A DNA stretch of 64,000 nucleotides, taken from NCBI RefSeq assembly GCF_946227985.1, contig NZ_CAMKGL010000007.1:158850-222849 (forward strand). Direction: 5' to 3'. Positions 1 to 9,361 of this stretch are shown in pieces. The notes under the pieces are model-generated. The model searched no databases. It worked only from the letters and a program-made list of their open reading frames with translations, and had not been told where the DNA came from. Made by a program: the position numbers and the translations under genes. Numbering within the stretch: the stretch's first letter is position 1; every line of letters starts with the position of its first letter. Source of the DNA: Serratia quinivorans (GTDB taxonomy: Bacteria; Pseudomonadota; Gammaproteobacteria; Enterobacterales; Enterobacteriaceae).

Positions 1-1
1 T

Positions 2-295
2 TTCTTCCTGGAGTATGACAATGAACGTTCTGGCGGGTTTGAACCGCTGCGTTTTATCAAGCCGGGTAAACAGCAGGTGGTGCTGGGGCTGATCACCACC
101 AAAAACGGCGAACTGGAGAACCCTGACCAGGTGAAACAACGTCTTGAGGAGGCCGCGCAGTTTGTCGACCACAGCCAACTTTGCCTCAGTACCCAGTGCG
201 GTTTTGCCTCGACCGAAGAGGGCAACAGCCTGAGTGAATCACAGCAGTGGAATAAACTGCAAAGCGTGGTGAATATCGCCCGGCAGGTTTGGTAA
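2..295 (+). CDS. 3' end of MetE-like cobalamin-independent methyltransferase (partial)
   Basis: Only the last 97 codons are in the window; the reading frame is open from base 2 and ends with TAA at 293-295. The C-terminal segment carries QCGFAST, the zinc-ligand cysteine region of the MetE/YxjG family, preceded by LGLITTKNGELE and followed by the short tail typical of the stand-alone catalytic-domain (YxjG/YxjH-type) proteins rather than full-length MetE. By family knowledge these enzymes move a methyl group to homocysteine (or a related thiol) in the cytoplasm; the methyl donor of the short form is not certain. A strong terminator follows directly, so it ends its own transcript. This gene is not next to brnQ in E. 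coli. Family assignment is firm; substrate is inferred. Confidence 0.8.
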   Translation, partial: FFLEYDNERSGGFEPLRFIKPGKQQVVLGLITTKNGELENPDQVKQRLEEAAQFVDHSQLCLSTQCGFASTEEGNSLSESQQWNKLQSVVNIARQVW

Positions 296-314
296 CGGCG
301 AAAAACGCGTTCAG

Positions 315-362
315 ACCGCGCGAAAACTGGCTGTTTATTGGCGTTTTCGCGCGGTGTTTTGC
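315..362 (+). terminator. Rho-independent terminator of the MetE-like gene
   Basis: A 13-bp arm at 315-327 (ACCGCGCGAAAAC) pairs perfectly with 343-355, followed by GTTTT. It starts 20 bases after the stop codon of the upstream gene. Confidence 0.85.
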
Positions 363-741
363 CATAGTCTTCACGTTTTGTGAATGGGTTGCTCAAAAAT
401 GATACAAATCATGTATTGTATATTTATTGATAGCCACTATGATCGACTGGTGTGTAACCATTATCTGGTCTATAACTCTGCTTTTTGTCATGCGCCTTGC
501 CTTTCAACGCTATAAACGTTTAACTTAGCCCTCGTTGTCGGACTAAACCTCCATTTATAACTCCTAAAACACTGCCCATCATCATGAGTGGTCACTTTCG
601 AATAAGGACAAAACGCCGGACGTTATGCGTTTTCTGCTCTTATTGGTCTCGCGATGAAATGGCAAGCCGGCAACCGGGTGGGGCATAACGCCACCACGTA
701 TCGGGCACTTTTTTTCATTTGAACAGGCAACACGACATCGT
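363..741 (+). promoter_or_regulatory. brnQ upstream and leader region
   Basis: This gene-free stretch separates the terminator from brnQ. A loose promoter match is TTGCTC (389-394) with TGTATT (412-417) at 17-bp spacing. If used, it gives a leader of about 310 nt. The leader holds a Leu-rich mini-ORF (625-657), an 8-base perfect complementarity (621-628 with 683-690) that covers the mini-ORF start, a hairpin GGTGG/CCACC (677-681 with 691-695) whose loop contains the 683-690 arm, and a run of seven T at 709-715. brnQ itself has a poor Shine-Dalgarno sequence (only CAGG, 13-16 bases before the ATG). This fits regulation by the leader, but no clean intrinsic terminator stem is visible before the T run. 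Confidence 0.45.
625..657 (+). CDS. Candidate leader peptide MRFLLLLVSR upstream of brnQ
   Basis: A 10-codon ORF encodes four consecutive leucines, each with a different codon (CTG CTC TTA TTG), followed by valine. BrnQ imports leucine, isoleucine and valine, so a Leu/Val-rich leader peptide in front of it is suggestive of translation-coupled attenuation like that of leu and ilv operons. The ribosome site is weak (only GGA, 4 bases before the ATG). Another unbiased 34-codon ORF overlaps it in a different frame. The call rests on amino-acid composition and position only. Confidence 0.3.
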   Translation: MRFLLLLVSR

Positions 742-2061
742 ATGAGTCATCGTTTAACGTCAAAAGATATTATCGCATTGGGTTTTATGACCTTTGCCTT
801 ATTCGTCGGCGCCGGGAATATCATTTTCCCGCCGATGGTCGGTTTACAGTCCGGTGAGCACGTCTGGACTGCAGCTATCGGCTTCCTGATCACTGCCGTC
901 GGTCTACCGGTGATGACGGTGATCGCGCTGGCTCGTGTCGGTGGCGGCATTGATGCCCTGAGCACGCCAATTGGGCGTCGCGCCGGCCTGCTGCTGGCGA
1001 CCGTCTGCTATCTGGCCGTCGGCCCGCTATTCGCCACCCCGCGTACCGCGACCGTCTCCTTTGAAGTGGGCATTGCACCGCTGACCGGTGACGGCACCAT
1101 GCCGCTGTTTATTTACAGCCTGGTGTATTTCGCGCTGGTGATCGGCATCTCTCTGTATCCGGGCCGCTTGCTCGATACCGTCGGCCACGTACTGGCACCG
1201 CTGAAAATTGTTGCGCTGGGCGCGCTGGGTATTGCCGCGCTGGCCTGGCCTGCGGGCACGCCAATTCCGGCGACCGAGGTCTATCAGAACGTTCCATTCT
1301 CTACCGGCTTTGTTAACGGCTATCTGACCATGGATACGCTGGGCGCGCTGGTCTTCGGCATCGTCATCGTTAACGCCGCGCGTTCCCGTGGTGTGAAGGA
1401 TGCCAAATTGCTGACGCGTTACACCATTCTGGCGGGCCTGATCGCCGGTGTCGGTTTGACGCTGGTTTACCTGAGCCTGTTCAAGCTGGGTTCCGGCAGT
1501 GGTGTGCTGGTACCGGACGCCACCAACGGCGCGGTGATCCTGCATGCTTACGTACAGAACACCTTCGGTGGGTTGGGCAGCTTCTTCCTGGCCGCGCTGA
1601 TCTTTATCGCCTGTATGGTGACTGCGGTTGGCCTGACCTGCGCCTGTGCCGAGTTCTTTGCCCAATACCTGCCGTTCTCTTACAAGACGCTGGTGTTCAT
1701 TTTGGGTCTGTTCTCGATGCTGGTTTCCAACCTGGGACTGAGCCATCTGATCCAGATCTCTATCCCGGTACTGACCGCGATTTATCCGCCGTGTATCGTG
1801 CTGGTGGTGCTGAGTTTCACTCAGCGCTGGTGGAACAGCGCACCGCGTATCATCGCGCCGGTGATGTTAGTCAGCCTGTTGTTTGGTATCCTTGACGCGG
1901 TGAAAGCGTCCACCTTCCAGCATTTCCTGCCGGAGTGGACCAATCACCTGCCATTGGCTGATCAGGGACTGGCATGGTTGCCGCCGTCGCTGCTGATGCT
2001 GGTGCTGGTCGCAATTTATGACCGGGTTTGTACGCGCTCTGAAGTGACCGCGCACTCCTAA
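742..2061 (+). CDS. brnQ: Branched-chain amino acid transporter BrnQ (LIV-II)
   Basis: Inner-membrane cation-coupled symporter for leucine, isoleucine and valine, LIVCS family. The protein has 439 residues, the normal length, with about 12 hydrophobic segments. The family signature [11 protein letters not shown] lies at residues 21-31, followed by the conserved block [11 protein letters not shown]. It aligns without gaps in its conserved blocks to E. coli BrnQ as I recall it. The ATG at 742 matches the family N terminus, although the ribosome-binding site is weak. A terminator follows 20 bases after the stop, and proY begins 71 bases downstream, as in E. coli. Regulation may involve the upstream leader described separately. 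Confidence 0.97.
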   Translation: MSHRLTSKDIIALGFMTFALFVGAGNIIFPPMVGLQSGEHVWTAAIGFLITAVGLPVMTVIALARVGGGIDALSTPIGRRAGLLLATVCYLAVGPLFATPRTATVSFEVGIAPLTGDGTMPLFIYSLVYFALVIGISLYPGRLLDTVGHVLAPLKIVALGALGIAALAWPAGTPIPATEVYQNVPFSTGFVNGYLTMDTLGALVFGIVIVNAARSRGVKDAKLLTRYTILAGLIAGVGLTLVYLSLFKLGSGSGVLVPDATNGAVILHAYVQNTFGGLGSFFLAALIFIACMVTAVGLTCACAEFFAQYLPFSYKTLVFILGLFSMLVSNLGLSHLIQISIPVLTAIYPPCIVLVVLSFTQRWWNSAPRIIAPVMLVSLLFGILDAVKASTFQHFLPEWTNHLPLADQGLAWLPPSLLMLVLVAIYDRVCTRSEVTAHS

Positions 2062-2080
2062 TTCCCCGGCTAAATTTTGG

Positions 2081-2106
2081 GCCACGGACTTGTCCGTGGC
2101 TTTTTT
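2081..2106 (+). terminator. Terminator after brnQ
   Basis: GCCACGGAC TT GTCCGTGGC is a perfect 9-bp stem followed by six T. It lies between brnQ and proY, so proY is probably transcribed mostly by read-through or from its own promoter. Confidence 0.85.
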
Positions 2107-2132
2107 ACGTTTAAAAACCACGGGTTATCTTC

Positions 2133-3539
2133 ATGCAACAACAGTCACCCGCCGCTCCTGCGGCCAATAAGCTGAAACGCGGTCTCAGTACGCGTCACAT
2201 TCGCTTTATGGCGTTGGGCTCGGCTATCGGCACCGGTCTGTTCTACGGTTCGGCGGACGCCATTAAAATGGCCGGCCCGAGCGTTTTGCTGGCCTACCTG
2301 ATTGGCGGTATTGTCGCCTTTATCATCATGCGCGCGCTGGGCGAGATGTCGGTCAACAACCCGCAGGCCAGCTCGTTTTCACGCTATGCGCAGGATTACC
2401 TTGGCCCGATGGCCGGATATATTACCGGCTGGACTTACTGTTTTGAAATCCTGATTGTCGCGATTGCCGACGTGACGGCGTTCGGTATCTATATGGGGAT
2501 TTGGTTCCCAGAGGTGCCGCACTGGATTTGGGTGCTGAGCGTGGTGCTGGTGATTGGCGCCATCAACCTGATGAGCGTGAAGGTATTCGGTGAGCTGGAG
2601 TTTTGGTTCTCGTTCTTCAAAGTGGCTACTATCATCATCATGATTGCTGCCGGTATCGGCATCATCATCTGGGGGATTGGTAACGGCGGGCAGCCGACCG
2701 GTATCCATAATCTGTGGTCTAACGGCGGCTTCTTCAGTAACGGGTTTATCGGCATGATCCTGTCGCTGCAGTTGGTGATGTTTGCCTACGGCGGCATCGA
2801 AATTATCGGTATTACCGCCGGTGAAGCCAAAGATCCGAAAAGCTCGATTCCCAAGGCCATCAACTCGGTGCCGTGGCGTATTCTGGTGTTCTACGTCGGT
2901 ACGCTGTTTGTCATCATGTCGATCTACCCGTGGAACCAGGTGGGCACCAATGGCAGCCCATTCGTGCTGACTTTCCAGCACATGGGGATTACCGTGGCGG
3001 CAGGTATCCTTAACTTTGTGGTGATCACCGCATCATTGTCTGCGATTAACAGCGACGTGTTTGGCGTTGGCCGCATGTTGCACGGCATGGCTGAGCAGGG
3101 CCACGCGCCGAAGATCTTCAGCAAGGTATCCAAACGCGGTATTCCGTGGGTCACGGTGGTGGTGATGATGCTGGCGCTGTTGCTGGCGGTATATCTCAAC
3201 TACATCATGCCGGAAAACGTGTTCCTGGTGATTGCCTCCCTGGCGACCTTCGCAACCGTGTGGGTGTGGATCATGATCCTGTTCTCACAGATTGCCTTCC
3301 GTCGTAGCCTGAGCAAAGAGCAGGTGAAAAACCTGGCCTTCCCGCTGCGCGGCGGTGTATTTACCTCGGTGGTGGCGATCATCTTCCTGGTGTTTATCAT
3401 CGGCCTGATTGGTTACTTCCCAACGACCCGCGTATCGCTGTATGCCGGTCTGGTATGGGTCGTGGTACTGCTGGCGGGCTACTACTTCAAGCTCAACCAC
3501 CAGAAGAAACTGGCGGTGCTGGCGCAGCAGCAGGATTGA
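2133..3539 (+). CDS. proY: Proline-specific permease ProY (AAT/APC family)
   Basis: Inner-membrane amino acid permease of the APC superfamily, AAT family; by orthology a cryptic or low-activity proline permease. The 468 residues include about 12 membrane segments. The APC substrate-backbone motif [12 protein letters not shown] is at residues 29-40, and the TM6 region shows [19 protein letters not shown]. It is about 10 residues longer than E. coli ProY as I recall it, in the N-terminal tail. Position next to brnQ supports the ProY call, but AAT-family permeases are hard to tell apart by substrate from sequence alone. A terminator follows the stop. Confidence 0.9.
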   Translation: MQQQSPAAPAANKLKRGLSTRHIRFMALGSAIGTGLFYGSADAIKMAGPSVLLAYLIGGIVAFIIMRALGEMSVNNPQASSFSRYAQDYLGPMAGYITGWTYCFEILIVAIADVTAFGIYMGIWFPEVPHWIWVLSVVLVIGAINLMSVKVFGELEFWFSFFKVATIIIMIAAGIGIIIWGIGNGGQPTGIHNLWSNGGFFSNGFIGMILSLQLVMFAYGGIEIIGITAGEAKDPKSSIPKAINSVPWRILVFYVGTLFVIMSIYPWNQVGTNGSPFVLTFQHMGITVAAGILNFVVITASLSAINSDVFGVGRMLHGMAEQGHAPKIFSKVSKRGIPWVTVVVMMLALLLAVYLNYIMPENVFLVIASLATFATVWVWIMILFSQIAFRRSLSKEQVKNLAFPLRGGVFTSVVAIIFLVFIIGLIGYFPTTRVSLYAGLVWVVVLLAGYYFKLNHQKKLAVLAQQQD

Positions 3540-3543
3540 AAAT

Positions 3544-3574
3544 AAAAACACCGGCCATGTGCCGGTGTTTTTTT
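3544..3574. terminator. Bidirectional terminator between proY and the small lipoprotein gene
   Basis: ACACCGGC and GCCGGTGT pair around a 5-base loop (3548-3568), with A-rich sequence before and seven T after. It can serve both proY (+) and the converging gene whose stop codon overlaps it (3573-3575). Confidence 0.85.
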
Positions 3575-3836
3575 AAGGGTGTTCCTCAGGTTCGTCGTCA
3601 CCGGAGGAGCGCGCTTCGATACGCAGGCTGCTGTCGTTCAGCCGTTCTTCCTTCCCTTCTCCTGCTGCGCGCGCCAGCATCTCGCGGATATCCTGCATAT
3701 TGCTGCTCAGGGCGCTCAGTGCCGGCTGCAAGGTCCGACTCATATGGCTTTCGTCCAGCGAAGCGCTGTGCAGGCAGCCAATAAACAGCAGCGTTGCCAG
3801 CAGGGTAAATAGCCGGTGGCGTAGTGGTTTCAGCAA
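3573..3836 (-). CDS. Small putative lipoprotein, function unknown
   Basis: An 87-residue protein with a basic N terminus, a hydrophobic stretch and a lipobox-like LFIGC (Cys at about residue 21), then a hydrophilic, acidic tail with polar and charged residues (DDEPEEHP at the C terminus). The likely start is TTG at 3836, preceded by AAGGAAAAGAGGA. I do not recognise a family. If real, it would be exported and lipid-anchored. Support is modest: the signal peptide and lipobox, the ribosome site, and a shared bidirectional terminator with proY. It lies between proY and ybdG, where E. coli has malZ directly. Confidence 0.6.
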   Translation of the reverse strand: MLKPLRHRLFTLLATLLFIGCLHSASLDESHMSRTLQPALSALSSNMQDIREMLARAAGEGKEERLNDSSLRIEARSSGDDEPEEHP

Positions 3837-3967
3837 TCCTCTTTTCCTTCAGCGGGCGTTAATCAATGCATTAACGCTGGTTTTATGCCGAAAGAAAAGC
3901 GGACTGAGACATCCGTTGCTCCTGGGTTGAGAGTCATTTCCGGCAGAAACAGTTACGTCAGCCTGCG

Positions 3968-5233
3968 TCAGGAAATGTCTGCCGCCTGCCGCAAAGGGTT
4001 TAGCATGCTGCGCATGTCGTTGCCGGTCGGCGTTTGATGTACCCGCAGATCGAACTCGTTAATTACCGCCAAGATATGGTCAAAGATATCCGACTGAATG
4101 CTTTCGTATTCCGCCCAGACCGTGGTGTTGGTGAAGGCGTAAATCTCCAGCGGCAAGCCCTCTGGCAGCGGTGCCAACTGGCGTACCATCAGCGTCATAT
4201 TCTGATGAATGCCGGGGTGGGCGCGTAGATAGGCCACCAGGTAAGCGCGCAGCGTGCCCAGATTAGTCAGGCGGCGGCCGTTGAGCGGTGAACTGAGATC
4301 TACGCCAGTCTGCTGATTATGCTGGCTCAATTCCTGCGTTTTATCATTCAGATAACGTTGTAGCAGCGGATTGCGGTTCAGCCGCTGTTGTTCTTCATCC
4401 GACAAGAAATGGACGCTGGTGGTATCGATATTGATGCTGCGCTTAATGCGGCGTCCACCGGATTCCGACATTGAACGCCAGTTTTTAAAGGAGTCGGAAA
4501 TCAGCGCGTAGGTTGGGATGGTGGTGACGGTATTATCCCAGTTACGCACTTTTACCGTGGTCAGGCCGATGTCGGTGACCGCGCCGTCCGCGCCGTACTT
4601 CGGCATCTCCAGCCAGTCGCCAATGGTCAGCATATCGTTGGCTGAAAGCTGAATACCGGCCACCAGGCCGAGGATCGGGTCTTTAAACACCAACATCAGC
4701 ACGGCGGTCATCGCCCCCAGGCCGCTGAGTAGCAGCAATGGCGATTTACCCATCAGCAAGGAGACGATCATGATGCCAATCAGGATGGCGGCTACCAGCT
4801 TCAGCCCCTGGAAAATACCGCGCAACGGCAGCTGGTTTGAAATTGGGCTTTGGCGCAGCATCGCCAACAGCGTATCCAGCAGGGAAAACAACGACAGCAG
4901 GGCGAAGCCCATGATCCACACCTGGGCGGCGGTGACGATAACCGCCTGCGTCTGACCACCGGCGTGTAACCACAGCACGGCCTGCAGATTAATGATCACC
5001 CCCTGCAATAACAACGCCATACGCTGGAACAGCTTGTACTGGGTGATTGCCTGTTGCCATACGCGCTGCGATTGCTGGCCACGGCGCTGGACAGCCTTCA
5101 GCACTACGCGGTGCAGCACCAGATGGATCACCACCGAAATCAGGACGATCAGCCCCAGCACCATCAGCAGAGACATCACCCCACTAAATTCCAGCCCGAA
5201 CTTCTCCAGCCACAGGGTTATCTGTTGTTGCAT
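3968..5233 (-). CDS. ybdG: Miniconductance mechanosensitive channel YbdG (MscS family)
   Basis: Inner-membrane MscS-like channel protecting against hypo-osmotic stress. The 421-residue protein has an N-terminal set of membrane helices, then the pore/beta-domain region with [21 protein letters not shown] and [18 protein letters not shown], and an MscS C-terminal domain, closely matching E. coli YbdG. I chose the ATG at 5233 (MQQQITLW) because AAAGGAGCGGCA sits directly before it; an in-frame ATG 45 bases upstream has no such site and would add residues the family lacks. It is a single gene facing away from malZ. In E. coli ybdG lies elsewhere on the chromosome. Confidence 0.92.
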   Translation of the reverse strand: MQQQITLWLEKFGLEFSGVMSLLMVLGLIVLISVVIHLVLHRVVLKAVQRRGQQSQRVWQQAITQYKLFQRMALLLQGVIINLQAVLWLHAGGQTQAVIVTAAQVWIMGFALLSLFSLLDTLLAMLRQSPISNQLPLRGIFQGLKLVAAILIGIMIVSLLMGKSPLLLLSGLGAMTAVLMLVFKDPILGLVAGIQLSANDMLTIGDWLEMPKYGADGAVTDIGLTTVKVRNWDNTVTTIPTYALISDSFKNWRSMSESGGRRIKRSINIDTTSVHFLSDEEQQRLNRNPLLQRYLNDKTQELSQHNQQTGVDLSSPLNGRRLTNLGTLRAYLVAYLRAHPGIHQNMTLMVRQLAPLPEGLPLEIYAFTNTTVWAEYESIQSDIFDHILAVINEFDLRVHQTPTGNDMRSMLNPLRQAADIS

Positions 5234-5357
5234 TGCCGCTCCTTTAAAAAATGTGCAAAAAATATCCAATAGACTCAAAACACGTTAGCCTAATGGCTAC
5301 GGGCCGTAATGTGCGTCTTTTTACCCTTTTTTACATAGGGTTGCCGTTGACCGACTA

Positions 5358-5380
5358 TCTCCACCCCCCGGCTCCTCCCC
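5358..5380 (-). promoter_or_regulatory. Candidate MalT boxes upstream of malZ
   Basis: On the minus strand, 5380-5371 reads GGGGAGGAGC (9 of 10 to the MalT box GGGGAKGAGG) and 5367-5358 reads GGGGTGGAGA (8 of 10). The two boxes are in the same orientation, 13 bases apart, about 100-125 bases before malZ. malZ is a known MalT-regulated gene in E. coli. No convincing -10 was found downstream, so the call rests on the boxes and the gene. Confidence 0.45.
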
Positions 5381-5482
5381 GAGTTAACCGGCCAGAGAGG
5401 AGGGGGACTGGCACTCAACGTGGCATTGTTCGTGGCATTGAATAACGTCGTCGATTTCGTTTTGTACAGCAGGAGGAAAGTC

Positions 5483-7306
5483 ATGCTTAACGCCTGGCAT
5501 CAACCGGTCCCGCCCTTCGTGGTGAAGAAGGGGCAGCGCCTGGATATCACGCTGTGGTTACAGGGTGATGATTTGCCCGAACGGGTATTTTTACGAGCCG
5601 AACCGGATAATGAAGAATGGCTGCTGATCATGAAAGCTCAGCAGGCGGAGGGTTTGCACCGCTATCAGGCCAGTTTGACGCTCAATGAAGGTGAGCCAAC
5701 CCGTCGTTACTGTTTCAAACTGGTTTGGGCCGATCGTCAGCAGTGGTTCGGGCCTCGGGGCTGGTCGTTGATACCGCCGGGGCAGTTGACACAGTTTGCG
5801 GTCGACGTGCCCGATAGCAGCCCGGCATGGGTGGCGGATCAGATTTTTTATCAAATTTTCCCCGATCGCTTTGCCGGCAGCGGGGGGGAACACGGCATTC
5901 AGAGCGGCAGTTATCGTCATCATGCGGCCGGTTGTGATGTGGTGCGCCAGGATTGGCAATATCCGCTGGAAGACCGGCACGCTGCGTCCACTTTCTATGG
6001 TGGTGACCTGGACGGCATCAACCAAAAGCTGCCTTATTTACAGAAACTGGGGGTGACGGCGCTGTATTTAAACCCGATTTTCACCGCGCCGAGCGTGCAT
6101 AAATACGATACCGAAGATTATTACCAGGTCGATCCCTACCTCGGCGGTAACGCCGCCCTGCAACGTTTGCGAGTGAGCACTCACAAGGTAGGGATGAAAC
6201 TGGTGCTGGACGGGGTGTTTAACCATACCGGTGATTCGCATCCATGGTTTGATCGCCATCAGCAAGGTGAGAACGGCGCTTGCCATCACCCTGATTCTCC
6301 CTATCGCAGCTGGTTTAATTTCTACCCCGATGGCCGGGCGCTCGACTGGAAGGGTAACGCCAGCCTGCCGAAGCTCAATTTCGCTGAGCCGCAGGTGGCC
6401 GAGGCGATTTATCGTGGTGAGGGTAGCGTGGTACGCCATTGGCTGCGGCCGCCGTACAGCATTGATGGCTGGCGGCTGGACGTGGTGCATATGCTGGGTG
6501 AGAACGGGGGGGCTAGCGGTAACTTGCAGCATTTGGCGGGTATTTATCAGGCGGTTAAACAGGAAAGTCCGCAGGCCTATGTACTGGGCGAGCATTTTGG
6601 CGACGCGCGTCGTTGGCTGCATGCCGGGGTGGAAGATGCCGCGATGAACTATATGGGCTTTGCCCTGCCGGTTCGGGGGTTCCTCGCCGGGCTGGACGTG
6701 GCGCACCACCCGGTGCAGATGGACGCGGCGGACTGTGCCCAGTGGATGGACGACTACCGGGCCGGGTTACCGCACGGCCGCCAGTTGATTCAGTTCAACC
6801 AGCTCGACAGCCATGACACTGCACGTTTTCTGACGCTATTACAGGGCAATCAGGCACGGATGCGCATGGCGGCGGTGTGGCTGATGAGCTGGATTGGTGT
6901 GCCTTGCCTGTATTATGGCGATGAGATTGGCCTGGATGGCGCTAATGATCCGTTTTGCCGTAAGCCTTTCCCGTGGGACGAGAACCAGTGGGACCAGAAC
7001 TTGTTAGCCCTGTGCCAGCGTATGGCGGCACTGCGTAAGCAGAGCCTGGCGCTGCGCCGTGGGGGTTGTCAGGTACTGCACGCCGCCGGTGAAACACTGG
7101 CGTTTGTGCGCATCTATCAGCAGGAGCAGGTGCTGGTGGCGTTACAGCGTGGCGGGAGCGGCAAAGTGACGTTGCCGCACAGCCCGCTGCTGGCGGCAGG
7201 CCAATGGCAACGGTGGGAAGGGCATGGTGAGTTGAATAATGAGCTGAGCGCGATCTCGCTGCAATTAGGCGAGGAGTCCGTGACGCTGTGGCGACGAGTC
7301 GGTTAG
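5483..7306 (+). CDS. malZ: Maltodextrin glucosidase MalZ (GH13)
   Basis: Cytoplasmic glycoside hydrolase that releases glucose from the reducing end of maltodextrins. Length is 607 residues (E. coli about 605). An N-terminal beta-domain precedes the GH13 barrel. The four GH13 regions are visible: DGVFNH at 243-248, GWRLDVVHM with nucleophile D333, GEHFGD with acid/base E370, and QLDSHDT with D445. The start at 5483 (MLNAWHQP) follows CAGGAGGAAAG; the longer open frame from 5420 lacks a site. Two candidate MalT boxes lie upstream. A terminator shared with ggt follows. Confidence 0.97.
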   Translation: MLNAWHQPVPPFVVKKGQRLDITLWLQGDDLPERVFLRAEPDNEEWLLIMKAQQAEGLHRYQASLTLNEGEPTRRYCFKLVWADRQQWFGPRGWSLIPPGQLTQFAVDVPDSSPAWVADQIFYQIFPDRFAGSGGEHGIQSGSYRHHAAGCDVVRQDWQYPLEDRHAASTFYGGDLDGINQKLPYLQKLGVTALYLNPIFTAPSVHKYDTEDYYQVDPYLGGNAALQRLRVSTHKVGMKLVLDGVFNHTGDSHPWFDRHQQGENGACHHPDSPYRSWFNFYPDGRALDWKGNASLPKLNFAEPQVAEAIYRGEGSVVRHWLRPPYSIDGWRLDVVHMLGENGGASGNLQHLAGIYQAVKQESPQAYVLGEHFGDARRWLHAGVEDAAMNYMGFALPVRGFLAGLDVAHHPVQMDAADCAQWMDDYRAGLPHGRQLIQFNQLDSHDTARFLTLLQGNQARMRMAAVWLMSWIGVPCLYYGDEIGLDGANDPFCRKPFPWDENQWDQNLLALCQRMAALRKQSLALRRGGCQVLHAAGETLAFVRIYQQEQVLVALQRGGSGKVTLPHSPLLAAGQWQRWEGHGELNNELSAISLQLGEESVTLWRRVG

Positions 7307-7312
7307 TTCTGT

Positions 7313-7339
7313 AAAGGGGCCGGCATACCGGCCCCTTTA
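7313..7339. terminator. Bidirectional terminator between malZ and ggt
   Basis: AAAGGGGCCGG (7313-7323) and CCGGCCCCTTT (7328-7338) form an 11-bp stem around four bases, with A tracts before and T after, between converging malZ and ggt. Confidence 0.85.
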
Positions 7340-7372
7340 TGGGTTAGTGGGTGTTCACATCCCCCAGTCAGA

Positions 7373-9136
7373 TCAATAGCCTGCGGCAGAACCGGCCGGG
7401 CGACGAACGTCGTTGGCACCGTACAGGTAGCCTTCGCGCACCTTGCCGGAAACGGCGGAGTCGTTACCGGAGTTGGCCGGGCTGACGCCAGCCGCACCTG
7501 GCAGACCGACCAGAATCAATTCAGCGGCGCCCCATGGCGTTTGCTCGACCATTTTGTAACCCATGCCGCTGAGGATTTTCAGCGTATCGGCAGAAACTCC
7601 GCGCTGTTCGTAATAAACCTCATCCGGTAACCATTGATGATGGATACGCGGTGCATCGACGGCCTCCTGTGGTGCCATACCGTGGTCGATCACGTTCAGC
7701 GCAGTCTGCAGTGTGATAGTTATGATGCGCGATCCCCCCGGCGAACCGAGTACCATAAAGATTTTATTGTCCTTGGTCACCAGCGTCGGGCTCATTGACG
7801 ATAGTGGGCGCTTACCGGGGGCAATGCTGTTGGCAGTGCCTTGCACCAGCCCATAGAGGTTTTTCTCCCCGACCTTGACGGTAAAGTCGTCCATTTCATC
7901 GTTGAGGAAGAAGCCGGTGCCTGGCGCAATCACCACCGCGCCAAAGCGACCGTTGACAGTATAGGTGGTGGAAACCGCGTTACCCTGATGATCGACAATC
8001 GAATAATGGGTGGTTTCCGGTTTTTCGTGGGGTTCCATACCGGGCTGCACGTTCTCCGACGGCGTGGCCTTGTCCGCGACGATTTTCTTGCGGATTTCCT
8101 CGGCATAGCTTTTGCTGACCAATCTGTCGATCGGATTCTTGATGAACTCTGGGTCACCGAGGTAAGTATTACGGTCCATATAGGCGTGGCGCATAGCTTC
8201 GGTCATGGTGTGAATGGCTGCCGCCGAGTTAAAGCCCATGCTTTTCAGGTCGTAGCCTTCGACCACGTTAAGAATTTCGCACAATGTGACGCCGCCGGAG
8301 CTTGGCGGGGGAGCAGAAACAAATTTATAGCCGCGATAGCTACAGGTAATCGGCGGGGTTTCGGTGACTTTGTAGTTGGCGAAGTCGGCCGCCGTCAGAA
8401 TACCGCCCCCCTGTTTGGCCGCGGCCTCGACCGCCTGCGGAATTTTGCCTTTATAGAAGGCGTCCGGGCCTTCTTTGGCGATGGCCGCCAGCGTATTGGC
8501 CAGGTCGCTCTGCACCAGGCGATCGCCCGGCTGTAGCGGCGTACCGTCGGGACGCAGGAAAATCCGGGCGGATTCCGCATCCTGTTTAAAACGTGCGGTG
8601 GTGGTATCGAGAATATCGGTATCGGCACGGGTCAGCACAAAGCCCTCGCGCGCCAGTTTGATTGCCGGGGCCATCACCTGCTCGCGGCTCAATTTGCCGT
8701 ATTTCTTACGTGCGGTTTCCATGCCCAGCACGGTACCCGGCACGCCTGCGGCCAGATAGCCGTACAGGCTGGCGCCTTTCTTCACGTTGCCGTCGGCATC
8801 CAGATACATATTGGCGCTGGCCGCTGCCGGTGCGGTTTCGCGGAAGTTGATAAAGGTATCGGTGCCATCGGCCAGGTGCACCGTCATAAAGCCGCCGCCG
8901 CCGATGTTACCGCAGCACGGGTTGACCACCGCCTGCGCATAACCCACGGCTACGGCCGCATCAATCGCATTGCCGCCCAGCTTCAGGATATCCACGCCGA
9001 CCTGTGAGGCCAGATGTTGCGATGTCACCACCATGCCGTTTTTGGCTTCAACCGCCGGATTGGAGGCGGCATACAGGCTGCTGCTGACCAGCAGCGCCGC
9101 CATGGTCAGCGGCTTGCTCCATTTTTGTAAAAACAT
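7373..9136 (-). CDS. ggt: Periplasmic gamma-glutamyltranspeptidase
   Basis: Secreted N-terminal nucleophile hydrolase that hydrolyses or transpeptidates glutathione and other gamma-glutamyl compounds in the periplasm. The 587-residue precursor has a signal peptide (about residues 1-24, cleavage near LYA-AS). It matures by autocleavage before T375 in the ETTHYSIVD motif to give large and small subunits. The GSPGGSRI block near residue 460 and PLSSMSPT are also present, as in the E. coli enzyme. Upstream on the same strand is the peroxiredoxin gene, separated by that gene's terminator. In E. coli ggt lies elsewhere. Confidence 0.96.
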   Translation of the reverse strand: MFLQKWSKPLTMAALLVSSSLYAASNPAVEAKNGMVVTSQHLASQVGVDILKLGGNAIDAAVAVGYAQAVVNPCCGNIGGGGFMTVHLADGTDTFINFRETAPAAASANMYLDADGNVKKGASLYGYLAAGVPGTVLGMETARKKYGKLSREQVMAPAIKLAREGFVLTRADTDILDTTTARFKQDAESARIFLRPDGTPLQPGDRLVQSDLANTLAAIAKEGPDAFYKGKIPQAVEAAAKQGGGILTAADFANYKVTETPPITCSYRGYKFVSAPPPSSGGVTLCEILNVVEGYDLKSMGFNSAAAIHTMTEAMRHAYMDRNTYLGDPEFIKNPIDRLVSKSYAEEIRKKIVADKATPSENVQPGMEPHEKPETTHYSIVDHQGNAVSTTYTVNGRFGAVVIAPGTGFFLNDEMDDFTVKVGEKNLYGLVQGTANSIAPGKRPLSSMSPTLVTKDNKIFMVLGSPGGSRIITITLQTALNVIDHGMAPQEAVDAPRIHHQWLPDEVYYEQRGVSADTLKILSGMGYKMVEQTPWGAAELILVGLPGAAGVSPANSGNDSAVSGKVREGYLYGANDVRRPAGSAAGY

Positions 9137-9314
9137 AGTTTACCCTGTCAGTTTTCTTATTGTGTTTGGCTTGCCCCTCCGGTCGTGCAAAGAGCGGGCC
9201 AGCGTTATTGATACTAGCCAGAGTTAAGGGATTGTGCGGAAAATAGCCAGGGAAATGTGAGCGGAAACAAGCAAATGAAGCACACAATGGGGGCGATGTG
9301 CCCTAAAAAAGGGC

Positions 9315-9341
9315 AAAAAAAACCGGCCGCGAGGGCCGGTT
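9315..9341 (-). terminator. Terminator of the peroxiredoxin gene
   Basis: Read on the minus strand, ACCGGCC-CTCGC-GGCCGGT is followed by eight T. It lies 20 bases after the peroxiredoxin stop codon and separates it from ggt. Confidence 0.85.
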
Positions 9342-9361
9342 GATACAGGTGCAGGCTGAAA

